Part shown: positions 43,519 to 52,286 of the stretch, one piece after another | How the letters are laid out: the number at the start of each line of letters is the position of its first letter | How positions within the stretch are numbered: the first letter of the stretch is position 1 | NCBI GenBank assembly: GCA_963204725.1 | Contig: CAUJHH010000072.1 | Span: 62,001-126,000, forward strand | Length of the DNA: 64,000 nucleotides | Source: Planctomycetota bacterium | GTDB taxonomy: Bacteria > Planctomycetota > Phycisphaerae > Phycisphaerales > UBA1924 | Direction of reading: 5' to 3' | Program-made: the position numbers and the translations under genes | The notes under the pieces: model-generated | What the model was told of the DNA's origin: nothing | Seen by the model: only the letters and a program-made list of their open reading frames with translations | Databases searched by the model: none

Positions 43519-46467
43519 ATGCTTTCTCGTCGCATCGTCGTTTCCCTGAGTATGAGCTTGTCTTTGGTCGCGGGCACCACGTTTGGACAGGGGCCGCGGG
43601 AGGGGCAGCCGGACCGGCCGAGTGTGGCGCGGCAGGGGGGAGGGCAGCCGGGTGAGGGGCGGGAGCGGATGCGTGATCGGCCGCTCCCGATGGATCCTTC
43701 GCTGGTGACGGGCGAACTCGAGAACGGCCTTCGGTACATCATCAAGCAGCATGCCGTGCCGCCGGGTCGTGCGGTGGTGTGGATCCACATGCACACCGGC
43801 TCACTGAACGAGACGGATCAGCAGCGCGGTATCGCTCACTATCTGGAGCACATGGCGTTCAACGGCTCGGCGAACTTTGCGCCGGGCTCCTTGGTGCCGT
43901 TCTTCCAGTCGCTGGGCATGACGTTCGGGCGCGATCAGAACGCGTTCACGAGCTTCGACCAGACGACGTACCAGCTCTCGCTTCCGGATGCGAAGCCGGA
44001 GACGCTGACGGAGGGGATGCGATTCTTCAGCGATGTGGTTGGGCGGCTGTCGCTGCTCCCGACGGAGATCGAGGAGGAGCGTCAGATCATCCAGGAGGAG
44101 CGTCGGCGCGGGCTCTCGGGACGCCAGCGGACTCAGTTCGAGATGCTCGAGAAGATGGCGCCGGGTTCGCTCTTTGGAATGAGACTGCCGATCGGCACGG
44201 AGGAGACGATTGGTGCGGTCGCGGAGAAGGACTTCCACGACTACTACGGCAAGTGGTACGGCGCGTCGAACGCGACGGTGATGGTGGTCGCGGACACGGA
44301 CCCGGAGATCGTGAAGAAGGTCATCGAACAGAACTTCGGCGCGCTGCCGCGCACGGAGCCCGCGGAACGACAGGATGTCGGCGTCCGCGCTTATGACAAG
44401 AGCTTTGCGATTGTTGTCCATGATCCGGAGGTCCGCACCGAGACGGTGCAGATCATGCGGATTGAAGCGGCCCGGCCTCCGGCGACGACGATCCGGGGCT
44501 ATCGCGACGATCTGGTCGACTCGCTCGGTCAATTCGCGATGAACCGGCGCCTCGCTGACAAGGTCGCCAAGGGCGGCACAAGCTACTTGAACGCCTCGGT
44601 GAGCGCGGGCACGGACTCGAATGCGATCTATTCCGCCGAGATCAGCGGGCGGGCTCAGCCGGGGAAATGGAAGGAAGCGATGGATGAGATCGCGCTCGAG
44701 CTCCAGCGTGCGCGCACCTTTGGGTTCTCGGCGCGCGAGATCGAGGATGCCCGCAAGGAGATCATGTCCGGCGCGGAGCGAGCTGTCGAGACGGAAGCGA
44801 CGCGACCGGCTCAGTTCGTGATCTCTCGGCTGAACTCGACTATCGCCTCCGGCGAGACGCCGATGTCGGCGAAGCAGAACCTCGACATTCTCAGCATGTT
44901 GTTGCCGACTGTGACCGACGCCGAGGTCTCCTCGCGATTCAACAAGGAGTTTGACACAACGGCCGTCTCGTTCGGCGCGATTCTTCCGTCGGGCCCCGAC
45001 GTTCCGACCGAGGCGCAGCTCCTGGAGATCGGGCTGAGGGCGCTCGCGGCGGTGCCGACGCCGGAGGTTGAGAGCGAGGCAGCGGTCGCGCTGATGACCG
45101 AGCTCCCCGCGCCGGGCGGCGTCGCCGAGGGAGCGATGCACGATGCGAGCCAGGTCTGGTCGGGGTGGCTGACCAATGGCACGCGGGTGCACTTCCGTCG
45201 GATGACCGAGCGTGAGAATCAGGTCTCGATCAGCATCGACCTCATCGGCGGCGAGTTGCTGGAGACCGCGCAGAATCGGGGCATCACATCGGCGGCGACG
45301 CTCGCTTGGTCGCGACCCGCGACCGCGAATCTGACGTCCAGCGACATCCGGTCGCTGATGACCGGCAAGAAGGTCAATGTTCGAGGTGGCGGTTTCGGCG
45401 GCGGGCGCGGCGGTCGTGGTGGGGGAGGCGGCAGCACCGATTCCGTCTCGCTCAGCATCTCCGGCAGCCCGGAGGAACTCGAACCGGGGTTCCAGCTTGC
45501 CTATCTCTTGCTTACGGAGCCGCGGATCGAGCAGGCCACGTTTGATCAGTTCAAGACGTCGTACCGCGAGGGGATTCTGGAGTCCATGACGAATCCGCTG
45601 TCGTACGGCTCGCGTGTCGCGTCGGCGGCGATCTATCCGGCGGATATCGCCCGGGTCCAGCCGCTGACCGTTGAGCAGATCGATCGGCTCACGCGCGACG
45701 AGGCGCAGGTGTGGCTGGACGCGCTGGTCAAGGGGTCGCCGATCGAGGTTTCGATTGTGGGTGATATCGATCGGGAGAAGGCGATGGATCTGGTGGCGCG
45801 GTACATCGGGGCGCTGCCGAGCCGCGAGCGAGTGAGCCCGAGGGTCTTTGCGTCGGAGCGGAAGCTCTCTCGGCCGGTCGGGCCGCGCATCATCACGGAG
45901 GTCATCAAGACGCCGACTGAGCAGGCGTTCGTGATGTCGGGGTTCTATGGGGCGGACCAGCTCGATCGGGACGACGCTCGCGCGATGGCGCTGGCGTCGC
46001 GGATTCTCTCGACGCGCATGGTGACGGAAGTCCGGGAGAAGGAGCAGCTCGTCTATAGCATCGGGGCGGCGTCGCGGGCTGGGACGACCTATCCCGGTTT
46101 CGGCACGTTCTCGGCGGCGGCTCCGACGGAACCAGCGAAGGCGGATGCGCTGGTTGCCAAGCTCGGGTCGATGTACGAGGCGTTTGCGAAGGATGGGCCG
46201 AGCGAGGAAGAGCTCGATGTGGCACACAAGCAGATGGCCAACACGTTCGAGCAGGACCTCCAGGAGCCGGCGTACTGGTCGCGGCGCATCGGGCAGATGA
46301 CCTTCCGGGGTGAGACACTCGACGAGATTGTCTCAGACCCCGATGCGTACCAGCACGTGGATGCCCAGACGATCCGCACGACGTTCGCGAAGTACTACAA
46401 GCCGGAGAACATCGTGACCGTTGTGGTGAAGCCGGAGTCCGCGGCGGGTGGCGGCGGTGCGAACTGA
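43519..46467 (+). CDS. M16-family zinc protease, secreted
   Basis: 982 residues from the ATG at 43519, with a signal peptide (IVVSLSMSLSLVAGTTFG). The inverted zinc motif HYLEH lies at 107-111, with the third ligand in PTEIEEERQII near residue 187. The C-terminal half (from about residue 600) is the second, non-catalytic M16 unit. A Gly/Arg/Ser linker (GGGFGGGRGGRGGGGG) separates the halves. Related to pitrilysin and PqqL-like peptidases. Confidence 0.92.
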   Translation: MLSRRIVVSLSMSLSLVAGTTFGQGPREGQPDRPSVARQGGGQPGEGRERMRDRPLPMDPSLVTGELENGLRYIIKQHAVPPGRAVVWIHMHTGSLNETDQQRGIAHYLEHMAFNGSANFAPGSLVPFFQSLGMTFGRDQNAFTSFDQTTYQLSLPDAKPETLTEGMRFFSDVVGRLSLLPTEIEEERQIIQEERRRGLSGRQRTQFEMLEKMAPGSLFGMRLPIGTEETIGAVAEKDFHDYYGKWYGASNATVMVVADTDPEIVKKVIEQNFGALPRTEPAERQDVGVRAYDKSFAIVVHDPEVRTETVQIMRIEAARPPATTIRGYRDDLVDSLGQFAMNRRLADKVAKGGTSYLNASVSAGTDSNAIYSAEISGRAQPGKWKEAMDEIALELQRARTFGFSAREIEDARKEIMSGAERAVETEATRPAQFVISRLNSTIASGETPMSAKQNLDILSMLLPTVTDAEVSSRFNKEFDTTAVSFGAILPSGPDVPTEAQLLEIGLRALAAVPTPEVESEAAVALMTELPAPGGVAEGAMHDASQVWSGWLTNGTRVHFRRMTERENQVSISIDLIGGELLETAQNRGITSAATLAWSRPATANLTSSDIRSLMTGKKVNVRGGGFGGGRGGRGGGGGSTDSVSLSISGSPEELEPGFQLAYLLLTEPRIEQATFDQFKTSYREGILESMTNPLSYGSRVASAAIYPADIARVQPLTVEQIDRLTRDEAQVWLDALVKGSPIEVSIVGDIDREKAMDLVARYIGALPSRERVSPRVFASERKLSRPVGPRIITEVIKTPTEQAFVMSGFYGADQLDRDDARAMALASRILSTRMVTEVREKEQLVYSIGAASRAGTTYPGFGTFSAAAPTEPAKADALVAKLGSMYEAFAKDGPSEEELDVAHKQMANTFEQDLQEPAYWSRRIGQMTFRGETLDEIVSDPDAYQHVDAQTIRTTFAKYYKPENIVTVVVKPESAAGGGGAN

Positions 46468-46517
46468 AATCCGACGTCTTGCATCTCCAATCAGTTCGCA
46501 CAGGAGGTCTCTCGCAC

Positions 46518-47057
46518 ATGAATCGAAAGTCAATTGCCTTCGCGTCGATCATCGGTGCTGCGGGGCTCATCGCGGTTTCGAGTGTCATCGCGCAACCGGC
46601 GGGCCAGCCGGAACCCGCGACTGCGGCGCAGCCCGCGCGAGCGCCCGGCGCCGGTGCCGGAGGATTCGCGACGCTGCTCACGCAGGGGCTTATGTCCGTT
46701 GATGGGTGCCTGGGTGTTGAAGCGGCGCAGACGCAGAGCGGGAAGAACGTGATCATCGCGTGGTTCCGCGACGCGAAAGCAGCGCGCGAGTGGTACAACC
46801 ACCCCGTGCATCGGCGCATGGTGGGCATGGTCGGCGCGGATCCCGGCGCAAGCAAGCCACTCGAGCATGTCGCCGATGACACGCCGGTGATGGTGATGGC
46901 GACGATCACGCCCTCGGACAAGCCCGGCGTGGAGGGGTTCCCGATGCCGATCTCTCAGATCTCGATCGAGCTGTATACATCACTGCCGGGAGGCGCCGCC
47001 ATCAACGGGCGGCTCGCGCCGGAGGCGTTCCCGGTTGAGCACATGGACACATACTGA
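46518..47057 (+). CDS. secreted ABM-like dimeric alpha/beta-barrel protein
   Basis: 179 residues from the ATG at 46518 (AGGAGG 10 bases upstream). Signal peptide RKSIAFASIIGAAGLIAVSSVIA then a Pro/Ala-rich linker. The core (KNVIIAWFRDAKAAREWYNHPVHRRMV) resembles ABM/DUF1330-type dimeric ferredoxin-like barrels. Exported location and no obvious active site; function unknown. Its stop overlaps the next ATG by one base. Confidence 0.7.
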   Translation: MNRKSIAFASIIGAAGLIAVSSVIAQPAGQPEPATAAQPARAPGAGAGGFATLLTQGLMSVDGCLGVEAAQTQSGKNVIIAWFRDAKAAREWYNHPVHRRMVGMVGADPGASKPLEHVADDTPVMVMATITPSDKPGVEGFPMPISQISIELYTSLPGGAAINGRLAPEAFPVEHMDTY

Positions 47058-47566
47058 TGATGGCTGAGAGTCCTCGCACGCCAACCACAGCGACCGCGAG
47101 CCATTGGCCTGTCCAGTGGCTCGGTCGCTTTCGCGGTTCATCGAGGCTCCACATGGAGCCGCCGCCCGCCCCCAGCTTTCTCTCGGACTCCACGCTGCGG
47201 GCCGTCCCCGTGGCGGGGGGCAGGTTCTTGCAGTTGGCATACACATGGAGCCACGAGGGACGGGACCATGAGGGGGTCATGCTCCTGGTGCCGGAGCTCA
47301 AGAAGGGCGTCGCGAGCGGCGCGTGGAGCGGGGCGTGGGTTGATTCGTGGCATCAATCGAATGAGCCGCTGGCACTCAGGGGGACGCTTGATGCGAGCGG
47401 CCTGCTCTCGGTCGGAGGGACCTTTCCCGCGCCGCCTGACCCAGACTGGGGCTGGCGGATCACGGTTGAGTCCCCGGGTCCGGACATCTTGCACCTGACT
47501 ATGTATGTGGCGACCCCGGCGGGTGAGGAATCGCTCGCTGTCAAGGGCGAGTACACGCGCGAGTAG
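47057..47566 (+). CDS. DUF1579-like protein
   Basis: 169 residues. The strand pattern (FRGSSRLHMEPPPAP, FLQLAYTWSHEGRDHEGVMLL, WHQSNEPLALRGTLD, DWGWRITVESPG, HLTMYVATPAGEESLAVKGEY) fits a lipocalin-like DUF1579 domain; function unknown. Translation is probably coupled to the ABM-like gene, with TGATG overlap. A second ATG directly follows the first. Confidence 0.7.
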   Translation: MMAESPRTPTTATASHWPVQWLGRFRGSSRLHMEPPPAPSFLSDSTLRAVPVAGGRFLQLAYTWSHEGRDHEGVMLLVPELKKGVASGAWSGAWVDSWHQSNEPLALRGTLDASGLLSVGGTFPAPPDPDWGWRITVESPGPDILHLTMYVATPAGEESLAVKGEYTRE

Positions 47567-47587
47567 GTGACGCAGGACGTGCTCCGA

Positions 47588-47848
47588 TCACTTCGGGCGT
47601 TTGCGCGGCGGGGCCGCTTCGAATTGGCAGGTGAAGACCTCTTCGAGCGGCTTGCCGAAGACGCGGGCGATTCTGAAGGCGACCTCGAGTGAGGGCGAGT
47701 ACTTCTCGCCCTCGATCGCGTTCAGGGTCTGGCGGCTCACGCCGATCCGGTTGGCGAGATCCTGCTGGGTCATCTCGCTTGCGGCGAAGCGGAGCGAGCG
47801 GATGTGATTGCGCACGGTTGCGCGGAGGGGGTCGCTTCCCTTCGTCAT
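47588..47848 (-). CDS. small HTH transcriptional regulator (Xre type)
   Basis: 86 residues from the ATG at 47848. HTH: MTQQDLANRIGVSRQTLNAIEGEKYSPSLEVAFRIARVF, the YozG/Cro-Xre subfamily with the R-Q-T-L-N-AIE-G signature. The C-terminus is Arg/Lys/Pro-rich. Paired with a membrane gene two bases upstream, the classic DUF2178-like pair, and probably autoregulates through the operator at 48353-48370. Confidence 0.9.
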   Translation of the reverse strand: MTKGSDPLRATVRNHIRSLRFAASEMTQQDLANRIGVSRQTLNAIEGEKYSPSLEVAFRIARVFGKPLEEVFTCQFEAAPPRKRPK

Positions 47849-47850
47849 GG

Positions 47851-48270
47851 TCAAACCCCCCGCCGGTAGTAGACGATCTGGAGCACGAGCTTGAGGGCTT
47901 CGCTCGCGAAGAGCGAAGCGAGGAGCACGTGCGAGATCCAGACGGGCTCGAACTCGAAGAGCAGGCCCGTGATGGCGGCGAAGACGCCCGTGGCAAGCAG
48001 CCAGGACGAGTTGCTCTCGGCTCGCCAACCGATCAGTCGATCCCGTTCGTCGCGAGGCTCGGGCTTGCCGATGACAGCAGCGGCGATGTGGCCGACGATC
48101 TGAACGACCACGAGAAGCACGATTGCGACCGCGAAGAGGGACACATAGGGCGCCATCTCCGTGACGCCGTTGGCGAGCATCACACCCGAGATGCCGAAGT
48201 AGCCCGCGAAGACGACGACGAGCCCGATCAGCTGCACCCAGACACTCTTCTCTTCGAATGATGGCAACAC
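47851..48270 (-). CDS. four-pass membrane protein of the HTH-linked pair
   Basis: 139 residues from a GTG at 48270 with GGAG seven bases upstream. Four hydrophobic segments, with RDERDRLIGWRAESNSSWLL between the second and third, as in DUF2178-type proteins paired with YozG-like regulators. Function unknown, possibly sensing envelope or metal state. Two bases before the HTH gene. Confidence 0.8.
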   Translation of the reverse strand: MLPSFEEKSVWVQLIGLVVVFAGYFGISGVMLANGVTEMAPYVSLFAVAIVLLVVVQIVGHIAAAVIGKPEPRDERDRLIGWRAESNSSWLLATGVFAAITGLLFEFEPVWISHVLLASLFASEALKLVLQIVYYRRGV

Positions 48271-48330
48271 GCGGTATCTCCTGAATTCCGACGGCGATCG
48301 AACGAGTCAAGCGAAGCAGACATGGTGTCA

Positions 48331-48370
48331 AGTATACACGACATCGACGCCGTGTCAAGAAAAGTTGACA
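48331..48370 (-). promoter_or_regulatory. promoter and operator of the HTH pair
   Basis: On the minus strand: TTGACA (48353-48358) and TATACT (48331-48336), spacer 16 bases. An inverted repeat TGTCAA-N6-TTGACA (48353-48370) overlaps the -35, and a further TGTCAAG half-site lies at 48327-48333. These suit dimeric HTH repressor binding. Confidence 0.65.
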
Positions 48371-48378
48371 TCTGCGAG

Positions 48379-48408
48379 AAAAAAAGGGACGGGCCTCATG
48401 GCCCGCCC
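48379..48408 (-). terminator. intrinsic terminator after the DEAD-box helicase
   Basis: Minus strand: GGGCGGGCC (48400-48408) pairs with GGCCCGTCC (48387-48395), loop ATGA, followed by a run of seven T. Lies 38 bases past the helicase stop. Confidence 0.85.
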
Positions 48409-48445
48409 TTCGATCGGCGTTCTTCGGATGTCGCAGGGCTCTCGC

Positions 48446-50461
48446 TCAGGTCGCTGGGGGCGCGGATTCCGGCGCGGGAGGTGGAGGCGGGGGTGCCGCA
48501 TCCAGCTTGGCGGAGCGGCTGGTACGGACCTTGCCGAACATGCGCTTGGCGGGGAGCTGTGTGGGCACGATGCCGCCGGGGAACTTCTCGGCCATGCGTT
48601 GCTGATCGACGGCCTGGACCTGTGTCTTGGCGGCGGCGGCCGGGGGTGGCGCGGGCGTCGCGTATCGATTGAACTTCTGCGAGCGCATCTGCTTGAGCTG
48701 TGCGTCCTGCTCGCGTTGCTGGCGGAAGCCGTCCGGAACGGGTCCCGGCTCGAAGTCGGGATAGTCGAGCTTGGGGATCTCGGTGTTGATCAGATGTTCG
48801 ATCTGGGTGAGCAACTCGCCCTGCTCGGGCGTCACGAGGGACCACGCGACGCCGCGGTTCCCTGCGCGGGCTGTGCGGCCGATGCGGTGGACGTAGATAT
48901 CGGGGTCTTCGGGCAGGTCGTAGTTGATGACGTGCGAGATGCCCTCGACGTCGATGCCACGTGAGGCGAGGTCGGAGGCGATGAGCACCTCGAGCTTGCC
49001 GCTCTTGAGCTGCTCCATGACGGCGTTGCGTTTGCTTTGCGGCAGGTCGCCGTGGATGGCGTGGGCCTCGATGTTCTTTCGAGCGAGGTAGACCACCAGT
49101 TCGTCGCAGGACCGCTTGAGGCGGCAGAAGACGACGGTGAGCGCTGGTTCCTCGTGCGTGAGCAGGTGGGCGAGGAGTCGCTTCTTGTCCCAGGGCTGGA
49201 CGCTGAGGTAGTGCTGGTCAACGAGGGAGACGGTGAGCGACCCGGAGGACGTGACGATCTTCTCGGGATCGCGCATGTGCCGGCGGGCCAGATCCTCGAT
49301 CTCCTTCGAGATTGTCGCCGACACGAACATGGTCTGCCTCTCGGCGGGGCACATCTTCAGGATCTTGCGGATGTCGTCGCGGAAGCCGATGTCGAACATC
49401 CGGTCGACCTCGTCGAGCACGGCGAATCGGATGTTGTCAAGGCGCAGGTGGCCCCGCTCGATCATGTCGAGGACGCGGCCTGGCGTCCCGACGATGATCT
49501 CGGGGTTCTTCGCGAGGCGTGCGGCCTGCTGGCGGATGGGCTTGCCGCCGTAGACCGTGACGGCGTTCAGACCGGTGTAACGACCGAAGTTGGCGAGGTC
49601 GTTGTGGATCTGGACCGCAAGTTCGCGAGTCGGGCCGAGGATCAGCGCCTGGAAGGCCTCGCCGGGCCTGCACATGTTGAGGAGTGGGAGACCGAACGCG
49701 GCGGTCTTGCCCGTGCCGGTCTTGGCCTGTCCCAGGACATCCTTGCCCGCGAGCGCGACTGGGACGAGCTGGGCCTGGATGCGCGTCGGATGGCGGAATC
49801 CCATGGCGCGGATAGCGCGCTTGATGGGTTCGGTGAGACCGAGCTGCTCGAAGGTCATGTCGGTGTCGAAGATTTCCGGCGAGAGCGGCTTGTGCTCCGG
49901 CGCGATCGGATCGGGCGCATCGAGATCGGGGTCGTGGTCGAGTCTGGCGGCTTCGGGCACCATGCCGCCGAGAGAGATGTCCTCGTTCGAGGCGGTGATG
50001 GGGCGATCGTCGTCGTAGGAATCGCCGCCATAGCCGCCGCCACCTCTGCGGCCACCTCGGCCTCTGCCTCCGCCACCGCCACCACGGCTGCCACGACCAC
50101 CTCCGCCGTGTCCGCTGTCGCGGCTTGGGCCTCGGTTATCGCTGCGCCCTTCGGAGGGTCTGGGGCTCGAAGAAGCGTTTGGCGCCGGCGCGGAAACTGC
50201 GGGCGCGCCTGATTCGGTTGGGGAGCCGCCCTGAGATTCGCCGGAAGAGGAAGCGGAACTGCCGCCACGGCGGCCTCGCCGCCTACGGCGTTTCTTGGGT
50301 GGGCCGCCATCGGGCCCGCTGCTTCCTGCGGCGTCGGAGCCGTCCCCGGGATTCCCGCCCCCCGAGCCGCTGCTGCCGCCTCCTTCTCCCTCGGATGGCG
50401 AGAAGTACGGGTTGAATGTGGAGTCAGAGGACGATCCGGAGGACATATCAGCGTCAGGCAT
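48446..50461 (-). CDS. DEAD-box RNA helicase with long low-complexity N-terminus
   Basis: 671 residues. The first 195 are disordered, rich in Gly, Ser and Arg with an RGG-like stretch (120-147). Core motifs: Q-motif FEQLGLTEPIKRAI and RHPTRIQ, AKTGTGKT 246-253, PTRELAVQ, DEVD 350-353, SAT 381-383, and HRIGRTARAG. The second residue-triplet DEVD is a variant of DEAD. The family unwinds RNA in rRNA maturation and decay. The C-terminus adds a Lys/Gln tail. The start could also be 50446. Confidence 0.93.
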   Translation of the reverse strand: MPDADMSSGSSSDSTFNPYFSPSEGEGGGSSGSGGGNPGDGSDAAGSSGPDGGPPKKRRRRRGRRGGSSASSSGESQGGSPTESGAPAVSAPAPNASSSPRPSEGRSDNRGPSRDSGHGGGGRGSRGGGGGGRGRGGRRGGGGYGGDSYDDDRPITASNEDISLGGMVPEAARLDHDPDLDAPDPIAPEHKPLSPEIFDTDMTFEQLGLTEPIKRAIRAMGFRHPTRIQAQLVPVALAGKDVLGQAKTGTGKTAAFGLPLLNMCRPGEAFQALILGPTRELAVQIHNDLANFGRYTGLNAVTVYGGKPIRQQAARLAKNPEIIVGTPGRVLDMIERGHLRLDNIRFAVLDEVDRMFDIGFRDDIRKILKMCPAERQTMFVSATISKEIEDLARRHMRDPEKIVTSSGSLTVSLVDQHYLSVQPWDKKRLLAHLLTHEEPALTVVFCRLKRSCDELVVYLARKNIEAHAIHGDLPQSKRNAVMEQLKSGKLEVLIASDLASRGIDVEGISHVINYDLPEDPDIYVHRIGRTARAGNRGVAWSLVTPEQGELLTQIEHLINTEIPKLDYPDFEPGPVPDGFRQQREQDAQLKQMRSQKFNRYATPAPPPAAAAKTQVQAVDQQRMAEKFPGGIVPTQLPAKRMFGKVRTSRSAKLDAAPPPPPPAPESAPPAT

Positions 50462-50623
50462 GTGCGTGGAGTGCTCGCTAGAGGTTCGCCGGGCGCGCCC
50501 GAGCGGGCGTGCCTCATTCGGCGTCAACCACGGGCAACTCTCAGCCGCCCGCATCCCCCAATCGTATGCCGAATCGCGGGATGGTGCCCGGTGGCGGTGT
50601 TCGCGTCGGCGTGGGTGCGAGCA

Positions 50624-51427
50624 CTAGGAAGTTTGCTCGGGTTGGCCGCTCGGGTCCTGATTCTGCTTCTCCAAGAGGATGACGTGCTTCATCAGGGTGC
50701 CTGCGGCGGCGGAGCCTGCGGCGGCGAGGCCCCGCCATCCGTCGCGCCACGCCGAGCGGAGGACGATCTGCTTGAAGAGGGCGCCGGTGGTGGAGATGAC
50801 GAGTCGCAAGCCGCTGGTGCGTCGGCCCTCGCGGAGGAGACTCTCAGCGGAGACACGCGCGTGCCCAACCTGTTTGGAGAGGTGCTCGGCGATGGTGGAC
50901 CAGGAGTCGTGGCGGAGGTCGCCGGAGAGGCGGGCGACGCGGGCACCGGTGATGAGCGAGAGTTTGTCGTGGGGGTCGAGCCCGCCCCACGCCGCGGCGC
51001 CCTTGCGGACGAGGCGGAGTCGCCACTCGGGCTGGTAGGTGTGGCTGAGGAAGCGGCCCGCGTAGAAGATCTTGCGATTGACCTCGTAGCCGCCGACGGA
51101 TGTCTCGCCGGTTGCGCAGCCTCCGGCTGCGAGGACGCGCTCGATCTCCCGCGCCAGGTCCGGCTCCACACTCTCATCCGAATCCAGGCACAGCACCCAC
51201 GCCTGTGTGCACTGCTCGAGCGCCATCTGCTTTGTCTTCACATGTCCGAGCCACGTCGACCGGATCACCCGCGCCCCCGCCCGCTCCAGCATCGCGATCG
51301 TGTCATCGGTCGAGCCCGAATCGACGGCCACGATCTCCGCCGCGAGCCCCTTGATGGAGTCCAGCGTCCGACCGATGGTCAGGGCGTTGTTCTTGCAGAC
51401 GATGGCCACGGAGAGCGGGAGGGGCAT
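50624..51427 (-). CDS. family 2 glycosyltransferase
   Basis: 267 residues from the ATG at 51427. LSVAIVCKNNALTIGRTLDS, VAVDSGSTDDT, and LCLDSDESVEP (metal-binding DxD-like) define GT2. DHSWSTIAEHLSKQVGHARV and the C-terminal hydrophobic helix resemble the WaaE/KdtX-like branch that adds a sugar to lipopolysaccharide core. Acceptor unknown. Confidence 0.88.
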   Translation of the reverse strand: MPLPLSVAIVCKNNALTIGRTLDSIKGLAAEIVAVDSGSTDDTIAMLERAGARVIRSTWLGHVKTKQMALEQCTQAWVLCLDSDESVEPDLAREIERVLAAGGCATGETSVGGYEVNRKIFYAGRFLSHTYQPEWRLRLVRKGAAAWGGLDPHDKLSLITGARVARLSGDLRHDSWSTIAEHLSKQVGHARVSAESLLREGRRTSGLRLVISTTGALFKQIVLRSAWRDGWRGLAAAGSAAAGTLMKHVILLEKQNQDPSGQPEQTS

Positions 51428-51471
51428 CGCCCAAAGTAAAGCACCTCGATCTCTAGACCACCACACTCCCC

Positions 51472-52257
51472 TCAGATTCGCTCCGGCCCAAGGACCGCAC
51501 CCGCGAGCAACACCACGCGCGGGTCCAGCGAGCCGATCTCCGCGACAGACGCATCCGTCGGCTGGAGCGCGAGTGAGATATACCCGACAAAGTCCCCATC
51601 CGGCCCGGTGACGTCCAGATCGAGTGATGTCATCCGATGCACCGGCTCCATTCGCCGCGTCAGCCACCCGAGAGATCGCCCATATCGTCCCGCCATCTCG
51701 AGCCATCCCACCGCCGTCTGGGCGCCGACTCGTTGCAACGCCCGTGATCGACGCTCCGTGATCTCTCCCAATGGATCGCCGTGCCGATCTTCAATCGATG
51801 CCCGCTTCGTCAATCCCATGGGGGATCGAACGACCACGCCGGCGACCAGATCACCCTCCGGCCCCATGACCGCGAATTTGCGAGTTGCGCCCATGAGCGA
51901 TCGTCGCTCACGGATGAACATGCTCGTCTCGGGGGTATTTGTCAGCAATGAGAACGCGGTCGCGGGCCAGAGCCCGACGGTGGCAAACCCGCCACCGGCA
52001 AGTCCAACTCCCAACGTTGCCAAGGGCAGCCAGAGCGCGATGCCCCTTGCCCTTGCGAACGCCTGCACGCCGAAGTGCAGTGCCACAAGGGGTAGTGCCG
52101 CCAGCGCAAGCCCTATCCCAACGGCAAGCACGGCACGGACAACAAACGGCGCTCGAACCAGCACCCATTCCGCGCCCGAATCGTCCAGCACAACTGTCGA
52201 TCCGTGTCGGATCTTGTGCGGCTGAATCGTGAATCGTCGTTTCGGGTGCTCGACCAT
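51472..52257 (-). CDS. two-pass membrane protein, possibly scramblase/LURP-like
   Basis: 261 residues. Two membrane segments (45-70 and 76-102) are followed by repeated beta elements (RKFAVMGPEGDLVAGVVVRSP, SIEDRHGDPLGEITERRS, LDLDVTGPDGDFVGYISLA) like the tubby/LURP/scramblase-related barrel. That match is a guess from strand pattern only. Divergent from dus by 11 bases. Confidence 0.6.
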   Translation of the reverse strand: MVEHPKRRFTIQPHKIRHGSTVVLDDSGAEWVLVRAPFVVRAVLAVGIGLALAALPLVALHFGVQAFARARGIALWLPLATLGVGLAGGGFATVGLWPATAFSLLTNTPETSMFIRERRSLMGATRKFAVMGPEGDLVAGVVVRSPMGLTKRASIEDRHGDPLGEITERRSRALQRVGAQTAVGWLEMAGRYGRSLGWLTRRMEPVHRMTSLDLDVTGPDGDFVGYISLALQPTDASVAEIGSLDPRVVLLAGAVLGPERI

Positions 52258-52286
52258 GGTCTCACCTCTTGAGAATAAGATACACC

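Noticed and set aside
43801..46227. 808-codon minus-strand ORF
   Set aside because: Antisense to the M16 protease; composition of a reverse-frame shadow.
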